Source: a bacterium
GTDB taxonomy: Bacteria; Ratteibacteria; UBA8468; B48-G9; JAFGKM01
Direction: 5' to 3'
Length of the DNA stretch: 9,883 nucleotides
Assembly: GCA_026416755.1 (NCBI GenBank)
Contig: JAOAEP010000086.1
Span: forward strand, 1-9,883
Shown here: in pieces, positions 6,181 through 9,883 of the stretch
Layout: every line of letters starts with the position of its first letter
How positions within the stretch are numbered: the first letter of the stretch is position 1
Translations under genes and position numbers: made by a program
The notes under the pieces: model-generated
Databases searched by the model: none
What the model was told of the DNA's origin: nothing
What the model saw: the letters and a program-made list of their open reading frames with translations, nothing else

Positions 6181-7241
6181 AATTTGTCCTTTTTACCTAC
6201 CAGGTGGGATATAAAAAATCTATATATTTCTTCAGGTGTAGGTACCCCGCCACCTGGTCTACCATAAAAATAAATTGGTAAATTTTTTTTATTTGCAATC
6301 TTTACATCATCTATCATCTGACCTAAATTCATTTCAACTACAATTATTTTTTTCATTCTTTCTATTGTATTTTCAAGTTCTTTATAAGGAAATGGCCATA
6401 ATGTTATTGGTCTGAATAGTCCTACTTTAAAATTTTTTTCTCTTAAAATTTTTATTGTTTCATAACAAATCCTTGCACATGTTCCAAAACTCACAAATAA
6501 ACAATCTGCATCTTCACAAAAATATCTTTCGTACTTTATTTCTTTCTCTTCAATTTTCTTATATTTCCTATATAGTTTCCAGTTATGTTTTTCAAGAATC
6601 CCAGGGGTTAAAAATAATGACTTAATTGAATTCGGTTTTCTTCCTTTACATCCTGTTAATGCCCAGTTTTTTTTAGGGAATCTCTTTTTTATTTTTTTAA
6701 ATTTAACTGACTCCATAATCAATGCAAGTATTCCATCAGCAAGTATTAAAACAGGATTTCTATATTTATCTGCTACATCAAAAGCAAAATAAGTTAAGTC
6801 ATAAAGTTCTTGAACTGTCCATGGAGCATAAACAATTGTTCTATAATCACCATGGCCTCCACCTCTTGTTGCTTGAAAATAATCACTTTGAGAAGGGGTA
6901 ACGTCTCCAAGACCAGGGCCTCCCCTATTCATATTTATTATAACTGCAGGAAGTTCACATCCAGCAAGATAAGATATTCCTTCCTGTTTTAAAGAAATGC
7001 CTGGAGATGAAGAAGAAGTTAGGGCTCTAAAACCACAAACACTTGCTCCAAAAACCATATTTATTGCTGAAATTTCACTTTCCGCTTGTATAAAAACACC
7101 CCCTTCTTCTGGTAATCTCTTACTCATATATTCTGGAAATCTATTTTGGGGGGTTATTGGATATCCAGCATAAAATTTACATCCAGCGTGGATACTTGCT
7201 TCAGCACTTGCTTCACAACCAGTCAATAAATATTTTCTCAT
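6171..7241 (-). CDS. vorB: 2-oxoacid:ferredoxin oxidoreductase, alpha subunit, VorB-like
   Basis: This is the large pyrimidine-binding and domain II subunit that pairs with the beta subunit encoded just downstream. The protein has 356 residues from ATG 7241, close to the usual VorB length. Signatures are G-Y-P-I-T-P-Q at 26-32, Q-A-E-S-E near 52-56, T-S-S-S-S-P-G-I-S-L-K-Q-E-G at 75-88, N-R-G-G-P-G-L-G at 105-112, P-S-Q-S-D-Y-F-Q near 116-123, R-P-I-T-L-W-P-F-P at 277-285, E-M-N-L-G-Q-M at 303-309 and P-G-G-G-V-P-T-P-E-E-I near 329-339. ATG 7241 overlaps the lipoprotein stop as ATGA and gives the family-typical N-terminus. An in-frame ATG at 7256 would add five residues. Neither start has a good ribosome-binding site. 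Cys242, Cys247, Cys255 and Cys259 are crowded together, which is unusual beside the other proteins here. No gamma or delta (ferredoxin-like) subunit gene follows. Confidence 0.92.
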   Translation of the reverse strand: MRKYLLTGCEASAEASIHAGCKFYAGYPITPQNRFPEYMSKRLPEEGGVFIQAESEISAINMVFGASVCGFRALTSSSSPGISLKQEGISYLAGCELPAVIINMNRGGPGLGDVTPSQSDYFQATRGGGHGDYRTIVYAPWTVQELYDLTYFAFDVADKYRNPVLILADGILALIMESVKFKKIKKRFPKKNWALTGCKGRKPNSIKSLFLTPGILEKHNWKLYRKYKKIEEKEIKYERYFCEDADCLFVSFGTCARICYETIKILREKNFKVGLFRPITLWPFPYKELENTIERMKKIIVVEMNLGQMIDDVKIANKKNLPIYFYGRPGGGVPTPEEIYRFFISHLVGKKDKLWK

Positions 7242-7792
7242 TTTTTCTTTATCCATGAATTATCAGGTAGTTGTATCCATGTATTTTCTGGTGAATATTT
7301 CTGTGCAACTTCCCCAAAAATTTTTCTAAATTTGTTTTCTTCTTCTGGTGCAGCATTGTTTATCTTTAAAAGTTCTTTAATCATTATATCTCTTTGCCTA
7401 TTTTCTTCCTCAACTATTTTTCTTACCTCCTTTTCTATTTCTTTGTCTTTTGGCAATTCTTTTATAACAACTCTGAAATTATTTGTTTCTCCAATATATC
7501 CCTGTTTTTTAAATTCATCAAGTTTTATTCTCCAAGTATCCATTTTTTCTTTTGCTTCTCTTATCTTAGGTGAATCTGTTTTCAAATCCTTTGTCACCAC
7601 TACTTCATTGGCATATAAAGTTTTTGTAAAGAAAAGGTCAAAAAAACTTTGAGGTAATTGCTGTTTTGAAGGTGGAGCAAGTAAGTCCTCTGCTGCTTTT
7701 TTTACTTTTTCTTCAGGGAATGTAACATATACATTTACTACTGCACAACCTATTAAAACCAAAATAAAACCTATTAAAAAAAATTTTTTCAT
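7238..7792 (-). CDS. DUF1318 (YdbL-like) lipoprotein
   Basis: The 184-residue product has a lipoprotein signal peptide: M-K-K, a hydrophobic core, then the lipobox L-I-G-C with Cys16 as the predicted lipidated residue. The mature part begins V-N-V-Y-V-T-F-P near 19-26 and A-A-E-D-L-L at 33-38, a YdbL/DUF1318 hallmark. It continues with a charged, probably helical, region containing K-Q-G-Y-I-G-E at 96-102, E-E-N-R-Q-R-D at 129-135, and a C-terminal W-I-Q-L-P-D-N-S-W motif from 172. E. coli YdbL is linked to the YdbH/YnbE intermembrane system, but neither partner is seen here. The start is ATG 7792, because GGAGG (7802-7798) lies five bases upstream. The earlier ATG at 7804 overlaps that site. 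Ala at position +2 after Cys argues against simple inner-membrane retention by the Asp rule. It is the first gene of the operon and is coupled to vorB by an ATGA overlap. Confidence 0.83.
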   Translation of the reverse strand: MKKFFLIGFILVLIGCAVVNVYVTFPEEKVKKAAEDLLAPPSKQQLPQSFFDLFFTKTLYANEVVVTKDLKTDSPKIREAKEKMDTWRIKLDEFKKQGYIGETNNFRVVIKELPKDKEIEKEVRKIVEEENRQRDIMIKELLKINNAAPEEENKFRKIFGEVAQKYSPENTWIQLPDNSWIKKK

Positions 7793-7802
7793 CTTTACCT
7801 CC
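7790..7802 (-). promoter_or_regulatory. Ribosome-binding site deciding the lipoprotein start
   Basis: On the minus strand GGAGG (7802-7798) is followed by TAAAG and ATG (7792-7790). This is a near-ideal Shine-Dalgarno arrangement and rules out the in-frame ATG at 7804, whose G is the first base of the same site. Confidence 0.75.
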
Positions 7803-7816
7803 ATTTTTTTATTTTT

Positions 7817-7846
7817 ATTTTACAATTTTTCAATTATCCAAATCAA
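7817..7846 (-). promoter_or_regulatory. Possible sigma70-type promoter of the lipoprotein-vor operon
   Basis: In the 69-base spacer between the oxidoreductase stop and the lipoprotein start, the minus strand reads TTGATT (7846-7841, four of six bases of the -35 consensus), an 18-base spacer, then TAAAAT (7822-7817, five of six bases of the -10 consensus). A transcript would begin near 7810, leaving a short leader containing the GGAGG site. AT-rich DNA gives such matches easily, so this is a weak call. No hairpin terminator for the preceding oxidoreductase gene is visible in the spacer. Confidence 0.35.
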
Positions 7847-7861
7847 ACTTTTCGGTATTAT

Positions 7862-8857
7862 TTATTCAATAAAGACTACTTCTCCTTTTTTCATGGAGAT
7901 ATCTGCAGCGAGAGTAATTTGGATAGTTTTAAATCCATCTTCATAATCTGACATAATTAGAGATTTATTTTTTGTTTTGACAGCATCTATAAATGCTCTA
8001 TCTTCAATTTCAAAAATATTCGGTTCCCCTCTTACTTCAATTGTATCCTGGTCTTTTCTATATAATTTAAGTGTATGGTCCCAACCAGTAAATTTTGCAG
8101 TAAAATCATTACTATACACATCAAGTGAAACTCCTCCGCCACCAGCATTTGCAGAACAACTTGCCCATAGATTTGCAACAGTTCCATTCTTGAATTTTAT
8201 ATTTACCACTACAGCATCTTCAATAGAATAATTTAATGGTGCATTTTTATTTTTCCCTTTTACAGCAAAAGCATGAACACTTTCAGCATCTCCACAGAAA
8301 AATTTGGCTAAATTTACCGTATGAGTTACTTGTTCATGGAATTGTCCCCCACTTTTATCTTTCTGAATCCACCATTTCCATATACCACTACTCACATCCT
8401 TAGGTGTTCCACCTATCCATCCACCAAGTATTAAAATTGGTTGACTTTTCTCACTTAATTCCTTTACCATTTTTATCCCTCTTCTATATCTATTCATATA
8501 TAAGACACAAGTTAACAAATCCTTTTCTTTTATTCCACTTAAAATTTCTTTACATAAAGATAAATCAAGTCCAACTGGTTTTTCAACAGCAAAAGGGATA
8601 TTTTTTTCTATTGCATAAATCTCTGCGCCATGGGCAAAGGGGGGAAGGCAGAAAAAAATACAATCAAGGTCTACATTTTCTATCATATCTTTTGCATCTA
8701 TAAAATATTTACCCTTATATTTTTCTGCAATTATATTACCTCTTTGTTCATCAATGTCACAAAAAGCAGTAAATTCAACATCAGAAAAATTATTCATGGC
8801 ATTCAGATGTGCTTCTGCAATACCACCACATCCTACAAACCCAACTTTTGTTTTCAT
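7862..8857 (-). CDS. Gfo/Idh/MocA-family NAD(P)-dependent oxidoreductase
   Basis: The 331-residue protein has an N-terminal Rossmann fold with G-F-V-G-C-G-G-I-A at 6-14 and the acidic C-D-I-D turn at 33-36. The catalytic E-K-P-V motif is at 92-95, with Lys93 the probable active-site lysine. The C-terminal alpha/beta domain carries S-G-G-Q-F-H-E-Q-V-T-H at 169-179, where Glu175 takes the place of the usual Asp and His179 is the conserved histidine. Family members oxidise or reduce sugars, sugar acids or inositols, and the substrate here cannot be read from sequence. There is no signal peptide, so the enzyme is cytosolic. An AGGAGGTG ribosome-binding site (8870-8863) sits five bases before the ATG. 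The gene is divergent from a GH50-like protein gene, suggesting it processes a sugar released from a glycan. It is separated from the lipoprotein gene by 69 bases and may be a single-gene transcript. Confidence 0.93.
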   Translation of the reverse strand: MKTKVGFVGCGGIAEAHLNAMNNFSDVEFTAFCDIDEQRGNIIAEKYKGKYFIDAKDMIENVDLDCIFFCLPPFAHGAEIYAIEKNIPFAVEKPVGLDLSLCKEILSGIKEKDLLTCVLYMNRYRRGIKMVKELSEKSQPILILGGWIGGTPKDVSSGIWKWWIQKDKSGGQFHEQVTHTVNLAKFFCGDAESVHAFAVKGKNKNAPLNYSIEDAVVVNIKFKNGTVANLWASCSANAGGGGVSLDVYSNDFTAKFTGWDHTLKLYRKDQDTIEVRGEPNIFEIEDRAFIDAVKTKNKSLIMSDYEDGFKTIQITLAADISMKKGEVVFIE

Positions 8858-8872
8858 TTTTTCACCTCCTAT

Positions 8873-8888
8873 TTTATAATATTATAAA
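8873..8888. promoter_or_regulatory. 16-bp perfect palindrome carrying -10 hexamers on both strands
   Basis: The sequence TTTATAATATTATAAA is identical on both strands and lies in the 86-base spacer between two divergent genes. It contains a consensus TATAAT on the plus strand at 8875-8880 and on the minus strand at 8886-8881. The minus-strand copy is well placed for the oxidoreductase: transcription would start near 8874, just before the AGGAGGTG site, with a weak TTCATT at 8910-8905 as a possible -35 (18-base spacer). The plus-strand copy would give a leader of about 55 bases for the GH50-like gene but has no good -35. The palindrome could also be an operator, or chance in AT-rich DNA. Confidence 0.4.
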
Positions 8889-8943
8889 CTAATACCAACA
8901 AGTAAATGAAAATTTTAATAGTTTTTAAGAATTTAAGGAAAAG

Positions 8944-9883
8944 ATGGAAATAAAAAAAATATTTATAAAACCATCACAAATAATTGGTAATATATTAGTT
9001 GAAGGGGATGGCCTTTTTGATAATTCAAAATGGTATAAAACTGAAGAGATAAATACAGGGTTAGAATATGTTTTTAAAAAGGGGTTACTTAAAAACTTTA
9101 ACTGGTTGACAGCAGATATTCTTGTTGATGGGAAATTTATGGTAGTATTCCTTTTAAAAATATTTGAAAAAAATAAAGAATTTCACCTTGTTTTTACAAC
9201 TCTCAATCAATGTCAAGCAAGAATAAGAATACCTTTAAAAGAAGTCACCTCTTTAGATAAATGGAGATTCCCAAGAGAAGGAGCATATCTTAAACCTATT
9301 GTTGGTGGTGATAAGGTTGATTTAGATGAAGTAGAGAAAATGAGTTTAATTATCTTAAGGAAAAGTGAAGAACCTGCAAGGTTCTGCTTAACTGATTTTA
9401 TAACAACAATTGAAGAAGTACCGAAAATAAAAAAACCATATCTACCAAAAGGATTTTTAGTGGATGAATTTGGACAAAGTACTTTACATATATGGAAAAC
9501 AAAAACAGAATCAGAAAAGGAATTAGTGGAAAGATTAGAAAAACAATTAAGAGATGCTTCTATAAAAAAATTTCCGAATGAATATTCAAATTGGGGAGGT
9601 TGGAGAAAATTGAGATTTGAAACAAAAAATTTTTTTAGAACTCATTTTGATGGAAAAAGATGGTATCTTGTTGACCCGGATGGATACGCTTTTTGGTCAA
9701 GTGGAATTGATTGTGTAAGGCCTGATGTAACTGCTAATATTAAAGGTATTAAAAATGCATTGAAATGGCTTCCAAAAAACAGAAATTTTAAAGTTTGTTT
9801 CAGTTATACCTCTGATGGTCAATTACAATTTAATTTTCTTATTTCAAATTTTATTCGTGTTTTTGGGTCTAAATGGTATGAGG
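8944..9883 (+). CDS. GH50/beta-agarase-like glycoside hydrolase, N-terminal part (cut by window end)
   Basis: This frame is open from the ATG at 8944 to the last base (313 codons) and continues outside the window. AAGGA (8935-8939) precedes the ATG, and an in-frame TAA at 8926 rules out a longer start. The first 160 or so residues look like a beta-rich, carbohydrate-binding-like domain. Then comes L-V-D-E-F-G-Q followed by H-I-W-K-T-K near 171-187, G-G-W near 218-220, and D-G-K-R-W-Y-L-V-D-P-D-G-Y-A-F-W-S-S-G from 236. The last motif, together with the F-G-Q and G-G-W elements, is the layout of GH50-type agarases and related clan GH-A proteins just before the catalytic barrel. No signal peptide is visible, so the protein may act in the cytoplasm on imported oligosaccharides. 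The catalytic glutamates lie beyond the window, so activity and substrate are unconfirmed. Confidence 0.72.
   Translation, partial: MEIKKIFIKPSQIIGNILVEGDGLFDNSKWYKTEEINTGLEYVFKKGLLKNFNWLTADILVDGKFMVVFLLKIFEKNKEFHLVFTTLNQCQARIRIPLKEVTSLDKWRFPREGAYLKPIVGGDKVDLDEVEKMSLIILRKSEEPARFCLTDFITTIEEVPKIKKPYLPKGFLVDEFGQSTLHIWKTKTESEKELVERLEKQLRDASIKKFPNEYSNWGGWRKLRFETKNFFRTHFDGKRWYLVDPDGYAFWSSGIDCVRPDVTANIKGIKNALKWLPKNRNFKVCFSYTSDGQLQFNFLISNFIRVFGSKWYE

Noticed and set aside
7802..7804. ATG at 7804 as the lipoprotein start
   Set aside because: It overlaps the GGAGG ribosome-binding site that serves ATG 7792, and the extra residues (M-E-V-K) would place an acidic residue before the signal peptide.
7805..7830. 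T-tracts in the spacer before the lipoprotein gene as a terminator
   Set aside because: No GC-containing inverted repeat flanks them on either strand, and the region is better explained as a promoter and leader.
1..9883. CRISPR array, tRNA, rRNA, insertion sequence or phage features
   Set aside because: I saw no regularly spaced repeats, clover-leaf sequences, transposase or integrase motifs or terminal inverted repeats, and coding genes fill nearly all the window.

Overview
The window is strongly AT-rich (roughly 30% GC by eye), densely coding, and bacterial. It carries nine complete genes and two genes cut by the window edges, with almost no intergenic space. A two-subunit-type bacterial glycyl-tRNA synthetase beta chain, an LptF/LptG-like permease tail and a DUF1318 (YdbL-like) lipoprotein point to a diderm bacterium. 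A ferredoxin-linked 2-oxoacid oxidoreductase of the VorBA type points to an anaerobe. A GH50/agarase-like protein beside a Gfo/Idh/MocA oxidoreductase suggests saccharide use. The combination would fit an uncultured, AT-rich anaerobic lineage, for example around Omnitrophota/Ratteibacteria or the PVC group, but that placement is only a guess. No transposase, integrase, CRISPR array, tRNA, rRNA or phage gene is visible.

Left part, plus strand (1-4061): the C-terminal end of a membrane permease resembling LptF/LptG, then glyS, glyA and a dCMP deaminase gene. They are packed with a 2-base gap, or with 11- and 26-base overlaps, so they look like one translationally coupled operon. The logic is glycine and one-carbon metabolism. 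GlyA makes glycine, the substrate of glycyl-tRNA synthetase, and methylene-tetrahydrofolate, the methyl donor for dTMP synthesis. dCMP deaminase supplies the dUMP acceptor.

Middle part, minus strand (7792 down to 4071): a five-gene coupled operon. In transcription order it holds a YdbL/DUF1318 lipoprotein, the alpha (VorB-like) and beta (VorA-like) subunits of a 2-oxoacid:ferredoxin oxidoreductase, a DUF1614 polytopic membrane protein, and radC. The gamma and delta subunits usual for such enzymes are not in the window. The operon converges tail-to-tail with the plus-strand operon across only 9 bases.

Right part (7862-9883): a Gfo/Idh/MocA-family NAD(P)-dependent oxidoreductase on the minus strand is divergent from a plus-strand protein resembling the N-terminal half of GH50 beta-agarases. 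That protein runs off the window end. The 86-base divergent spacer holds a 16-bp perfect palindrome that carries a consensus -10 hexamer on each strand.

I found no clearly new defence or mobile system. The most notable points are the lipoprotein-Vor-DUF1614-RadC operon of unexplained logic, the missing Vor gamma subunit, the missing glyQ beside glyS, and the divergent palindromic control region of the saccharide gene pair.
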